From: Syntrophobacter sp. DG_60
Lineage (GTDB): Bacteria; Desulfobacterota; Desulfofervidia; Desulfofervidales; DG-60
Length of the DNA stretch: 7,580 nucleotides
Direction: 5' to 3'
Assembly: GCA_001304365.1 (NCBI GenBank)
Contig: LJNA01000071.1
Location: forward strand, 1-7,580
The notes under the pieces: generated by a model
Seen by the model: only the letters and a program-made list of their open reading frames with translations
Told to the model about the DNA's origin: nothing
The model's database searches: none
Shown: piece by piece, positions 1 through 6,067 of the stretch
Numbering within the stretch: position 1 is the stretch's first letter
Layout: each line of letters opens with the position of its first letter
Position numbers and translations under genes: made by a program

Positions 1-95
1 TATTTATGTCAGAAGACCCATTATCTACAGTAGCTAGGGGCGCAGGAGAGGCCTTAGAGAATCTTTCTATATTAAAAGAAGTTGCCATTTATTAG
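1..95 (+). CDS. mreB: MreB, C-terminal end only (partial)
   Basis: This is the last 30 codons of the actin-like, ATP-binding rod-shape protein MreB, cut by the left edge of the window. Complete codons begin at base 3 and the stop is TAG at 93-95. The visible peptide contains EDPLSTVARGAGEALENL, which matches the conserved C-terminal end of MreB, where an xDPLxxVARGxGxxLE pattern is typical. MreB forms membrane-bound filaments that guide lateral wall synthesis. The stop codon overlaps the GTG start of mreC by one base (TAGTG), so the two genes are almost certainly co-transcribed and translationally coupled. Its position directly before mreC and mreD supports the assignment despite the short fragment. 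Confidence 0.9.
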   Translation, partial: FMSEDPLSTVARGAGEALENLSILKEVAIY

Positions 96-919
96 TGTTC
101 TCAAGGGGGATCTTAAAAAAGAAGTCATATCTTTTTCTTATCTTTATAATCCTATTTCTATCATTTTCTCTCTGTAGGCAAAGATTCACTCCCTGGGATA
201 AATTTTTTGTAGAGATAACTGCCCCTTTTCAAAAAAGTACGATCAACCTTTATCATAAAATAATACACTTTTGGCAGGTGTATGTTGATTTAAGGCATGT
301 AAAAGAGGAGAATCTGCGCTTAAAGCAGGAGATCAGGGTACTACGCAGTGGGAATGATAGGGGTAAAGAATCCTTAGCAACTGTCCACAAATTACAGAAA
401 TTATTAGGTCTAAAGAGCCAACTCTCCTATCCCTGTCTAGGGGCCACAGTTATTGGGAATACATCTAACCCATGGTTTAAAACCATTTTTATAGATAAGG
501 GGAGCAGAGATGGCATACAAATGCATGCACCCATAGTAATGCCTGAAGGTTTAGTGGGACAAGTAATAAACGTAAGTCCCCATTATGCTAAAGTGTTGTT
601 AATTATCGATCATAATAGCAGGATAGCAGTCATCTGTAAGAGGAGTAGGACAAGGGGAATGTTTGTAGGGCAGGGGAATAAAAGTGGTAAATTAGAATAT
701 GTACCTAAAGATGAAGATATTAAACAGGATGATATATTGGTTACCTCTGGATTAGATAGCATATTCCCAAAAGGTATAGTAGTGGGTAAGGTATTGAATG
801 TAAGAGACAAAAAGGAGGGTTTGTTTAAAGAAGTATGGGTTAAAACGGCTGTAAATTTTGGGCATCTAGAAGATGTTTTAGTACTTATTAAGGAGAGAGC
901 TTGTCTTCCCATGAAGTAA
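95..919 (+). CDS. mreC: Rod shape-determining protein MreC
   Basis: MreC is a periplasmic scaffold anchored in the inner membrane that links MreB filaments to PBP2 and RodA. The 274 residues show the family layout: a short basic N-terminus, one membrane segment at about residues 11-27, a coiled coil at about 62-107, and two beta-barrel-like domains from about 113 on. Family-type motifs are NPWFKTIFIDKGSRDGI (125-141), GLVGQV (152-157) and TSGLDSIFPKGIVVGKV (217-233). The length is normal. The GTG start at 95 overlaps the mreB stop and places the membrane segment correctly; the ribosome binding site inside mreB is weak, which fits translational coupling. The last 19 bases overlap mreD. Confidence 0.95.
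   Translation: MFSRGILKKKSYLFLIFIILFLSFSLCRQRFTPWDKFFVEITAPFQKSTINLYHKIIHFWQVYVDLRHVKEENLRLKQEIRVLRSGNDRGKESLATVHKLQKLLGLKSQLSYPCLGATVIGNTSNPWFKTIFIDKGSRDGIQMHAPIVMPEGLVGQVINVSPHYAKVLLIIDHNSRIAVICKRSRTRGMFVGQGNKSGKLEYVPKDEDIKQDDILVTSGLDSIFPKGIVVGKVLNVRDKKEGLFKEVWVKTAVNFGHLEDVLVLIKERACLPMK
891..895 (+). promoter_or_regulatory. Ribosome binding site for the TTG start of mreD
   Basis: AGGAG lies 5 bases before the TTG at 901, inside the 3' end of mreC. It is the main reason for choosing this non-ATG start, since no ATG lies early in the mreD frame. Confidence 0.7.
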
Positions 920-1392
920 AAAATTATATACTTTATTTAGGAATAACTGCCTTTTTATTTCACTTAGCCATTTCCCCTATTGGGACTTGGACAAATTGTA
1001 TAGGGTGGATATTGCTTTCACTGACTGTAATTTATCTCCGTCTTCTGGCTATAAAGGGGCATATAGCCTTGACTATTGTCTTTGGATACCTTTTAGATAT
1101 ATTTGGAAGCCCCAGAATAGGTCTGTATCTGACAGCATACTTAATACTTTTATGGCTTATACCTAAACTTAAAAAAAGACTGGTTTGGCAAAGTATTTGG
1201 GGCTGTTTTACCCTTTCCATTTTGCTTTTGGCCCTTATTCAGATATGGATAACCTTTTTAATGCTATTTTTAAATACAACACATTTAAACTTAGTTTCCT
1301 TACAAAGCATTGTTATTCAGAGCTTAATTGGAGCTATAATTTCTCCTATGTTGTTTAAATTTTATGATATGATATCACGTGAATTTGTGTAA
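901..1392 (+). CDS. mreD: Rod shape-determining membrane protein MreD
   Basis: MreD is a small polytopic inner-membrane protein that works with MreC in the elongasome. The 163 residues are strongly hydrophobic, with about five or six membrane segments (roughly 9-27, 32-50, 55-68, 74-89, 102-125, 135-153). The motif GYLLDIFGSPRIGLY (62-76) fits the conserved G-x-x-x-D-x-x-x-S-x-x-x-G pattern of MreD. The start is TTG with a good ribosome binding site, overlapping mreC by 19 bases. The stop TAA (1390-1392) comes from an inserted repeat element: without that element the frame would read two codons differently and end at TAG 1516-1518, just before mrdA. The loss is a single C-terminal Lys, so function should be intact. 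Confidence 0.9.
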   Translation: MSSHEVKNYILYLGITAFLFHLAISPIGTWTNCIGWILLSLTVIYLRLLAIKGHIALTIVFGYLLDIFGSPRIGLYLTAYLILLWLIPKLKKRLVWQSIWGCFTLSILLLALIQIWITFLMLFLNTTHLNLVSLQSIVIQSLIGAIISPMLFKFYDMISREFV

Positions 1393-1511
1393 TCGTTCAC
1401 CGCAGAGTGCGCAGAGGAAAATAAGAATTTTAAAAATGCTTTGCTTTTGCGCTCTGTGATCTCTGCGTTCTCTGCGGTAAATAGAAAAATGATGAACGGT
1501 TATGAATTTGT
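1380..1511. mobile_element. MITE-like insertion with 9-bp direct repeats
   Basis: A non-coding element of about 114 bp (1389-1502) lies between mreD and mrdA. It is flanked by the 9-bp direct repeat TGAATTTGT at 1380-1388 and 1503-1511, as expected of a target-site duplication. The ends are imperfect inverted repeats: TAATCGTTCACC (1390-1401) against the complement of 1491-1502, 10 of 12 matching. Inside is a second inverted repeat, ACCGCAGAGTGCGCAGAG (1399-1416) against 1461-1478, 16 of 18 matching, built from CGCAGAG units about 9 bases apart. It encodes no transposase. Removing 1389-1511 joins mreD in frame to a stop 2 bp before mrdA. I have the impression that CGCAGAG-type repeats are dispersed in environmental bacterial genomes, but cannot confirm this here. 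Confidence 0.7.
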
Positions 1512-1520
1512 TAAATAGCT

Positions 1521-3380
1521 ATGCCTCTTAACCAAAAAAGGCAATTAGAACAGTGGCGCAGTAGGACTAGGCGCCTTGCTTTTGTGGTTATTTTTGCCTT
1601 TATTGTAGTTTCCTTGCGCTTGTGGCACTTACAAATACTAAGTGGCAGTGAATACAGAGCACTTTCAAAAAATAATCGCTTGGGAATCGAATCTGTTTCT
1701 GCTTGTCGTGGCTTTATCTATGATCGTCATGGGACATTGATAGCCAAGAATAATGCTTGTTTTAATCTATTCCTCTACCCCCACCTTTTGAAGAATCCCC
1801 AAAGATATGCTGCATTTTTGGTAGACATTTTAAAGAGGCCCAAAGAGCAGTTGTTTCTTTATCTAGAAAAGGTAAAACAAACTTATCCCCTCAGGCCACT
1901 TTTGATAAAGAAGGCACTGTCTTGGGAAGAGATAGCCTATATTGAAGGTCATCATTTTGAGTTCCCTGCCTTAGTAATTAAGATAGAGCCTATGAGGGTG
2001 TACCATCACCTAGCTGCCCATCTTATTGGTTATATCAGTGAGATTAGTAAAGAACAGCTGAAGGAGCGAATTTTCTCAAACGCAATGGGAGGCGACTTGG
2101 TTGGCCAGTATGGAATAGAGAGGGCATATCAAGATATGCTTTCAGGGATTAAAGGCGAGCGCTTCTTGGAGATAGATGCCTTTGGAAGAGAACTTAAGTT
2201 ATTGAAAGAGATTATGCCTTTATCAGGGTATAACCTTTATCTTACCATCGATGTAAGATTGCAAAAATATGTAGAAGAATTGTTAGAAAAAAAGACAGGG
2301 GCCATCATTGTCTTAGACCCTAATACTGGACAGGTATTGGCTATGGCCAGTACTCCTGCATTTGATCAGAATTTATTTACTAAAGGCATTGATACCCAAA
2401 CTTGGCTGAAACTAAAAAATGACTCTAACCGACCCTTTCAAAACCGCGTAACCACAGGTCTTTACCCACCTGGCTCTGTCTTTAAGGTAATCACTGCCAT
2501 AGCTGGCTTAGAAGAAGGGGCAGTTTCACCTTATACCAAAATTTATTGCAGTGGCGAATTTAAATTTGGTAATCGCATTTTTCGTTGCTGGAAAAAAAGT
2601 GGGCATGGTTGGATCAATGTGAAAGGTGCATTAATTCAATCTTGTGATGTGTTCTTTTACAAATTAGGAAAAAAATTGGGCATTGAATGCTTGGCCCGGT
2701 ATGCAAAGGCCTGTGGTTTTGGTCAAGCTACAGGCATTGAGATAAATGAGGCAAAGGGGCTGGTTCCTACACCTGCTCATAAGTGGGCCATATGGAAGAA
2801 GCCCTGGCAAAAGGGAGAGACATTAAATGTAGCTATTGGGCAGGGTTCATTGTTGACAACCCCTCTTCAAATAGCCATGTTTTTTACTGCCCTTTGTAAT
2901 GGCGGTATAATGTATAAACCACAAGTATTATTAAAAGTAGAAGACAGGAGTGGCAAAGTGATAAAGGAGGTCAAGCCAATTGTGAAAGGGAACTTGCCTT
3001 TTCATAAACATACCTTAGACATAATTATTGAGGCTTTAGCTAGGGTGATGAAAAGCCCATTGGGCACAGGTTATGGGTCACGCTCTACAAAGATCCCCAT
3101 TGCCGGCAAAACAGGCACAGCTCAAATAGTGTCTCTCCCCCAAGAGGAAGTAGAGCTCCCTTATCTTTATAGGGATCATGCCTGGTTTGCAGGTTTTGCG
3201 CCAGTAAACAATCCCAAAATAGTGGTAGTAGTGTTGATTGAACATGGTGGTAGTGCCTCAAGCACATCAGCCCCTATTGCAAAAAGGATTATAGAGTTCT
3301 TCTTAACTAACTCGATACTCGATACTAGATACTCGATGCCGGAAACGAGGATCGAGCATCGAGAAACGAGGATCGAGTAA
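1521..3380 (+). CDS. mrdA: Penicillin-binding protein 2 (peptidoglycan D,D-transpeptidase)
   Basis: PBP2 cross-links peptidoglycan strands made by RodA during cell elongation. Residues 18-36 form the membrane anchor. The dimerisation domain begins around RGFIYDRHGTLIAKN (63-77), and the transpeptidase domain covers about 240-595. The active-site motifs are all present: SVFK with nucleophile Ser319 and Lys322, SCD at 374-376, and KTG at 530-532. Cys343, Cys356, His362 and Cys375 sit where E. coli PBP2 binds zinc (Asp350, Asp365, His371, Cys384), with the last two spacings identical. The ATG at 1521 has no clear ribosome binding site, perhaps because the insertion upstream broke coupling to mreD. 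The last ~22 residues (598-619) are encoded by a palindromic repeat and are not family sequence. Confidence 0.96.
   Translation: MPLNQKRQLEQWRSRTRRLAFVVIFAFIVVSLRLWHLQILSGSEYRALSKNNRLGIESVSACRGFIYDRHGTLIAKNNACFNLFLYPHLLKNPQRYAAFLVDILKRPKEQLFLYLEKVKQTYPLRPLLIKKALSWEEIAYIEGHHFEFPALVIKIEPMRVYHHLAAHLIGYISEISKEQLKERIFSNAMGGDLVGQYGIERAYQDMLSGIKGERFLEIDAFGRELKLLKEIMPLSGYNLYLTIDVRLQKYVEELLEKKTGAIIVLDPNTGQVLAMASTPAFDQNLFTKGIDTQTWLKLKNDSNRPFQNRVTTGLYPPGSVFKVITAIAGLEEGAVSPYTKIYCSGEFKFGNRIFRCWKKSGHGWINVKGALIQSCDVFFYKLGKKLGIECLARYAKACGFGQATGIEINEAKGLVPTPAHKWAIWKKPWQKGETLNVAIGQGSLLTTPLQIAMFFTALCNGGIMYKPQVLLKVEDRSGKVIKEVKPIVKGNLPFHKHTLDIIIEALARVMKSPLGTGYGSRSTKIPIAGKTGTAQIVSLPQEEVELPYLYRDHAWFAGFAPVNNPKIVVVVLIEHGGSASSTSAPIAKRIIEFFLTNSILDTRYSMPETRIEHRETRIE
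3310..3378. repeat. Palindromic CTCGAT/ATCGAG repeat inside the mrdA 3' end
   Basis: This is a long imperfect palindrome of about 69 bases. CTCGATACTCGAT (3311-3323) pairs with ATCGAGCATCGAG (3351-3363) at 12 of 13 positions, and ACTCGAT at the left end pairs with ATCGAGT at the right end. It also contains a perfect 15-base direct repeat, GAAACGAGGATCGAG, at 3342-3356 and 3363-3377, with a 21-base period that is in frame with mrdA (peptide ETRIEHR then ETRIE). The composition differs from the surrounding gene. It looks like an intergenic repeat that extended the reading frame, and it reaches to 4 bases before the rodA start. Confidence 0.75.
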
Positions 3381-3381
3381 A

Positions 3382-4458
3382 GTGGAATATAAACCTAATT
3401 GGGGACTTATAACAGTGGCATTATCAATAGTGATTATAGGGCTTTTGACCCTTTATAGTGCTAACTATCGCTTGGATACCGAGGTCACTTTGTTTTACAA
3501 GCAAATTTGCTGGGTTATTCTCGGGATTATGTTTATGATTATTGCTATATTCATTAATTATTATCGGTTGAAATTTTATATTCCTTATCTATATGTGCTA
3601 ATCTTGATTTTATTAGGCAGTGTCTTAATATTTGGCCATTCTGTTATGGGTTCTAAACGATGGCTTTCTTTAGGGTTATTTGCTATCCAACCCTCAGAAT
3701 TTACTAAACCTATAATTATTTTAATTTTAGCCAAATATTTTAGTGAGGCAGAAACTATTATTCATGGATTAAAATCTTTTCTAAAAGTTGTGGCTCTAGT
3801 TTTTCTTCCTGCTATTCTTATCATCTTGGAACCCCATCTGGGTACTGCCCTTATCTTATTTATGTTATTTAGCACAATGATCTTTGTTGTTCCTGTAAGA
3901 CCTAAAATCTTATGGGGTTCAGCCTGCTTAGGGATTTTTTTATCCCCACTTATTTGGTTTTTTGTTCTTAAAGGCTACCAGAAGAAGAGAATCATAAGCT
4001 TTCTCTTTCCAAGTCATGACCCCCTTGGTGCAGGATACCATATCCTACAATCCAAAATTGCTGTGGGTTCAGGATGGATTTTTGGTAAGGGTTTTCTTAA
4101 AGGAACCCAAACCCAACTGCATTTTCTGCCAGAACGCTGTACAGATTTCATCTTTTCTGTATTTGCTGAAGAATGGGGGCTATTAGGGTGTTTAGTGCTT
4201 TTAGGCCTGTATTTTTATTTAATCACTATGGGCCTTGACATCGCAAAAAAAGCCAAAACATCATTTGGAACTATGTTGGCCCTGGGTCTAACCGCTATGT
4301 TCTTTTGGCAAACCGTCATTAACATCGCTATGGCCTTGGGACTACTGCCCATAGTAGGTGTGCCATTGCCCTTTATGAGCTATGGTGGTTCGACCAGTTT
4401 AGTCAATTTTATAAGCTTGGGTCTGTTGATAAATGTAGGAAGAAGACACTATTTGTAA
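3382..4458 (+). CDS. rodA: Peptidoglycan glycosyltransferase RodA (SEDS family)
   Basis: RodA is an inner-membrane SEDS enzyme that polymerises lipid II into glycan strands, paired with PBP2. The 358 residues are nearly all membrane segments, as in the family (about ten). Recognisable motifs are KRWLSLGLFAIQPSEFTK (92-109), EPHLGTALI (150-158), FLPERCTDFIFSVFAEEWG (248-266) and GVPLPFMSYGGS (326-337). Asp255 in the CTDF motif corresponds to the essential Asp known from RodA studies. Two departures from common family sequence are seen: His152 where Asp is usual (xPDLGT) and Cys253 where His is usual (ERHTDF). The start is GTG at 3382, one base after the mrdA stop. The only ribosome-binding-like sequence, GAGG at 3368-3371, lies within the mrdA repeat. 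Confidence 0.95.
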   Translation: MEYKPNWGLITVALSIVIIGLLTLYSANYRLDTEVTLFYKQICWVILGIMFMIIAIFINYYRLKFYIPYLYVLILILLGSVLIFGHSVMGSKRWLSLGLFAIQPSEFTKPIIILILAKYFSEAETIIHGLKSFLKVVALVFLPAILIILEPHLGTALILFMLFSTMIFVVPVRPKILWGSACLGIFLSPLIWFFVLKGYQKKRIISFLFPSHDPLGAGYHILQSKIAVGSGWIFGKGFLKGTQTQLHFLPERCTDFIFSVFAEEWGLLGCLVLLGLYFYLITMGLDIAKKAKTSFGTMLALGLTAMFFWQTVINIAMALGLLPIVGVPLPFMSYGGSTSLVNFISLGLLINVGRRHYL

Positions 4459-4460
4459 TT

Positions 4461-4632
4461 GCAAAATGCAAATTGCAAATTGAAAAATGCAAAATGAAAG
4501 AAAAAGATTTGTCAGAACGTTTATCAAACTTCGCAGCAGGCATCATTGGATTTATTGTCATACTTAATAAAATTATTTAAGTGTTTATTTTGAATTTTAA
4601 ATTTTACACTTTGCAATTTTCATTTTTCATTG
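4461..4632. repeat. A/T-rich repeats flanking a relic element
   Basis: Left of the relic, 4461-4498 is made of GCAAAATGCAAATTGCAAATT-type units; right of it, 4590-4631 carries the opposite orientation (TTTGCAATTTTCATTTTTCATT). Shared words in inverted orientation include AAATTGCAAA and TGAAAAATG, although their order differs between the two sides. This looks like the degenerate terminal sequence of a small repeat element. I cannot define exact ends or a target duplication. Confidence 0.5.
4494..4580 (+). pseudogene. Relic of a four-helix-bundle (23S rRNA intervening-sequence type) protein gene
   Basis: A 28-codon frame from ATG 4494 to TAA 4578-4580 contains LSERLSNFAAGII followed by a hydrophobic stretch and LNK. 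From memory this matches the first helix of the S23/four-helix-bundle family, which often begins with a pattern like (D)LxERLxxFAxxIIKLVxxLPK. That family is normally about 115-130 residues and continues with a GxxxxxQLxRSGTSxxANxxEA region, which is absent here. The frame ends early and runs into A/T-rich repeat. It is best read as an internally deleted remnant of a small element, not a working gene. A chance match remains possible because the segment is short. Confidence 0.45.
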
Positions 4633-4664
4633 TCTGCTCAAAATTCAGCGGAATTTTGAGCAGA
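4633..4664 (+). promoter_or_regulatory. Perfect 14-bp hairpin just upstream of folD
   Basis: Bases 4633-4646 (TCTGCTCAAAATTC) are exactly complementary to 4651-4664, with a 4-base loop AGCG. The hairpin ends 4 bases before the purine-rich AGGGGAAG (4668-4675) that serves as the folD ribosome binding site. No T tract follows on the + strand, so it is not a standard terminator. It could be an RNA processing or stability element, a translational control hairpin, or part of the neighbouring repeat. Confidence 0.6.
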
Positions 4665-4677
4665 TGTAGGGGAAGCG

Positions 4678-5541
4678 ATGGTTAAAATCATTGATGGAAA
4701 AAGGATAGCAACTGAAATTAGACAGACATTGAGGGAGGAAATAGTTAATTTATCTAAAGAGATAGGGAGAGGGCCGTGTTTAGCAGCAATATGGTTAGGT
4801 GAACACCCGGCCTCTGCTACTTATATTCGAGCCAAAACGCGCGCTTGTGAAGAAATAGGCATGAATTTTAAACTCCATCACCTCCCAAAAAACACTAATC
4901 TATCAGAAATTTTGTCCTTAATCAAAGGTCTTAACCAAGACAGGGGAGTGGATGGAATTTTGGTGCAATTGCCACTGCCTAATCATCTCCCAAAGGATCA
5001 GATAATTGAAGCTATTTCTCCGAAGAAGGATGTAGATGGGTTCCATCCTTACAATTTGGGAAGGCTTATGGTAGGGGAACCTACATTTACCCCTTGCACC
5101 CCTGCAGGGATTTTGGAGCTTTTAAAACGAGAGGAAATCCCTACTGACGGTGCAGAGGTAGTGATTTTAGGTCGCAGCGACATTGTGGGAAAACCTTTGG
5201 CTAACTTACTTTCACAGAAAAATATAGCCAACGCCACAGTCACTATTTGCCACACAGGGACTAAGGATTTGCATTTTCATACTAGAAGGGCAGATATTCT
5301 TATTGTGGCTATAGGTAGGCCCAAGATGGTGGGTAAGGACATGATAAAAGATGGTGCAACAATAATAGATGTGGGCATCCATCGGCTACCTGAAGGCCTC
5401 TGTGGTGATGTGGATTTTTTAGAGGTAAAGGAGAAAGTTGCAGCTATTACCCCTGTACCTGGGGGTGTAGGACCTATGACTGTAGCCATGCTTTTAAAAA
5501 ATACAGTTAAGGCATATAAACAACATTTCAGAATCAGTTGA
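4678..5541 (+). CDS. folD: Bifunctional methylenetetrahydrofolate dehydrogenase / methenyltetrahydrofolate cyclohydrolase
   Basis: FolD is a cytoplasmic enzyme that interconverts 5,10-methylene-, 5,10-methenyl- and 10-formyl-tetrahydrofolate using NADP(H), supplying one-carbon units. The 287 residues are the usual full length. The catalytic region has YIRAKTRACEEIG with Tyr49 and Lys53, then VDGILVQLPLP (91-101) and KKDVDGFHPYNLG (116-128) with the conserved Asp120. The Rossmann part has GRSDIVGKPLA (165-175), ADILIVAIGRP (205-215) and PGGVGPMT (261-268). The ATG at 4678 follows AGGGGAAG at a normal distance. It ends in TGA, showing that TGA acts as a stop in this genome. It has no functional link to the wall genes and is separated from rodA by 219 bases of repeat-like DNA. 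Confidence 0.97.
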   Translation: MVKIIDGKRIATEIRQTLREEIVNLSKEIGRGPCLAAIWLGEHPASATYIRAKTRACEEIGMNFKLHHLPKNTNLSEILSLIKGLNQDRGVDGILVQLPLPNHLPKDQIIEAISPKKDVDGFHPYNLGRLMVGEPTFTPCTPAGILELLKREEIPTDGAEVVILGRSDIVGKPLANLLSQKNIANATVTICHTGTKDLHFHTRRADILIVAIGRPKMVGKDMIKDGATIIDVGIHRLPEGLCGDVDFLEVKEKVAAITPVPGGVGPMTVAMLLKNTVKAYKQHFRIS

Positions 5542-5561
5542 TTTGCAAGGCCTGAGCTAGC

Positions 5562-5591
5562 CGCTATTACTTATAAATAAAGCGAATTTTT
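5562..5591 (+). terminator. Weak terminator candidate after folD
   Basis: CGCT (5562-5565) and AGCG (5581-5584) pair, extended by TTA/TAA with one bulged A, around an A/T-rich loop, followed by TTTTT at 5587-5591. The stem is short and A/T-rich, so this is a weak call; it does sit between folD and the next promoter. Confidence 0.35.
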
Positions 5592-5607
5592 CATACAGGA
5601 GTTTTTC

Positions 5608-5636
5608 TTGACAAACGTTAGAAAATGATTTAAAGA
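5608..5636 (+). promoter_or_regulatory. Sigma70-type promoter candidate for the small secreted protein
   Basis: A perfect -35 hexamer TTGACA lies at 5608-5613. With a 17-base spacer the -10 would be TAAAGA (5631-5636), a poor match; TTTAAA at 5629-5634 with a 15-base spacer is an alternative. The -35 is convincing and the -10 is uncertain. Confidence 0.45.
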
Positions 5637-5668
5637 ATTGGCGAGGTTATATATTTTGATTTTGTGAA

Positions 5669-5678
5669 AAGGAGGTGA
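5669..5678 (+). promoter_or_regulatory. Near-perfect ribosome binding site
   Basis: AAGGAGGTGA is a full complement to the 3' end of 16S rRNA and lies 6 bases before the ATG at 5685. It is the strongest ribosome binding site in the window and suggests a highly translated protein. Confidence 0.9.
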
Positions 5679-5684
5679 AAAAAC

Positions 5685-5963
5685 ATGAGAAAGAAACTAG
5701 CTTTAGCATTAGTCCTTGCCTTTGTGTTGGCCTTTGCAGTTCAGGCCTTAGCAAAGGATATGGAGGGAAAGGTGACCGCTGTTGATCCAGATGCCAAGAC
5801 TGTTACAGTGGAGGAGGTTTGTCTTGACGTAGGACACGTAGATTTGTCTGGAATCGAAGTTGGCGACACTGTAAAGGTTACTTATAAGGAAGAAGGGGGA
5901 AAGAACATTTTGGAATCTATTGAGGCAGCGGAGGAAGAATTTATACCTATGGAGGGTTGTTAA
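5685..5963 (+). CDS. Small secreted protein, beta-rich OB-like fold suspected
   Basis: The 92 residues start with a clear Sec signal peptide: basic MRKK, a hydrophobic core, and a cleavage site after ALA at residue 23. The mature part is about 69 residues. The pattern EGKVTAVDPDAKTVTVEEV followed by GIEVGDTVKVTYKEEGGKNILESIE resembles small periplasmic domains of the DUF1344/DUF5666 type, in which a short beta barrel is likely; this is recognition from pattern only. Mature Cys46 and C-terminal Cys92 could form a disulfide or bind a metal or heme partner. The tail is acidic (EAAEEEF). It has its own promoter candidate, an excellent ribosome binding site and a strong terminator, so it is probably an abundant single-gene transcript. 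Function is unknown; it faces the cytochrome gene. Confidence 0.85.
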   Translation: MRKKLALALVLAFVLAFAVQALAKDMEGKVTAVDPDAKTVTVEEVCLDVGHVDLSGIEVGDTVKVTYKEEGGKNILESIEAAEEEFIPMEGC

Positions 5964-6028
5964 CTTAAACAGCGGTAGCTAGAAAAGAATTTAGGGATTT
6001 CAAGATTTAAAACATATTTTTTCTGTCA

Positions 6029-6067
6029 AGAGGAGGAGGTATGAAAAACCTCCTCCTCTCTTTTTTT
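6029..6067 (+). terminator. Strong intrinsic terminator for the small secreted protein
   Basis: A 12-bp perfect stem (AGAGGAGGAGGT 6029-6040 with 6048-6059), a 7-base loop, then TTTTTTT at 6061-6067. Its T tract touches the end of the convergent cytochrome gene (stop at 6066-6068). On the - strand no T tract follows the stem, so it should work mainly for the + strand transcript. Confidence 0.9.

Noticed and set aside
610..1220. Open frames on the - strand opposite mreC and mreD
   Set aside because: They overlap well-supported genes and have no start signals or family features.
1489..1518. Nine-codon leader peptide before mrdA
   Set aside because: The frame is better explained as the right end of the inserted element plus the ancestral last codons of mreD.
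3310..3378. CRISPR-like repeats
   Set aside because: Only two 15-base direct copies with a 6-base gap and a dominant palindrome; there is no array or spacer pattern.
4633..4677. Riboswitch controlling folD
   Set aside because: Only one simple hairpin is present, with no multi-helix core such as a tetrahydrofolate riboswitch would need.
5049..5489. Open frames on the - strand opposite folD
   Set aside because: They are complementary to conserved FolD motifs and carry no features of their own.
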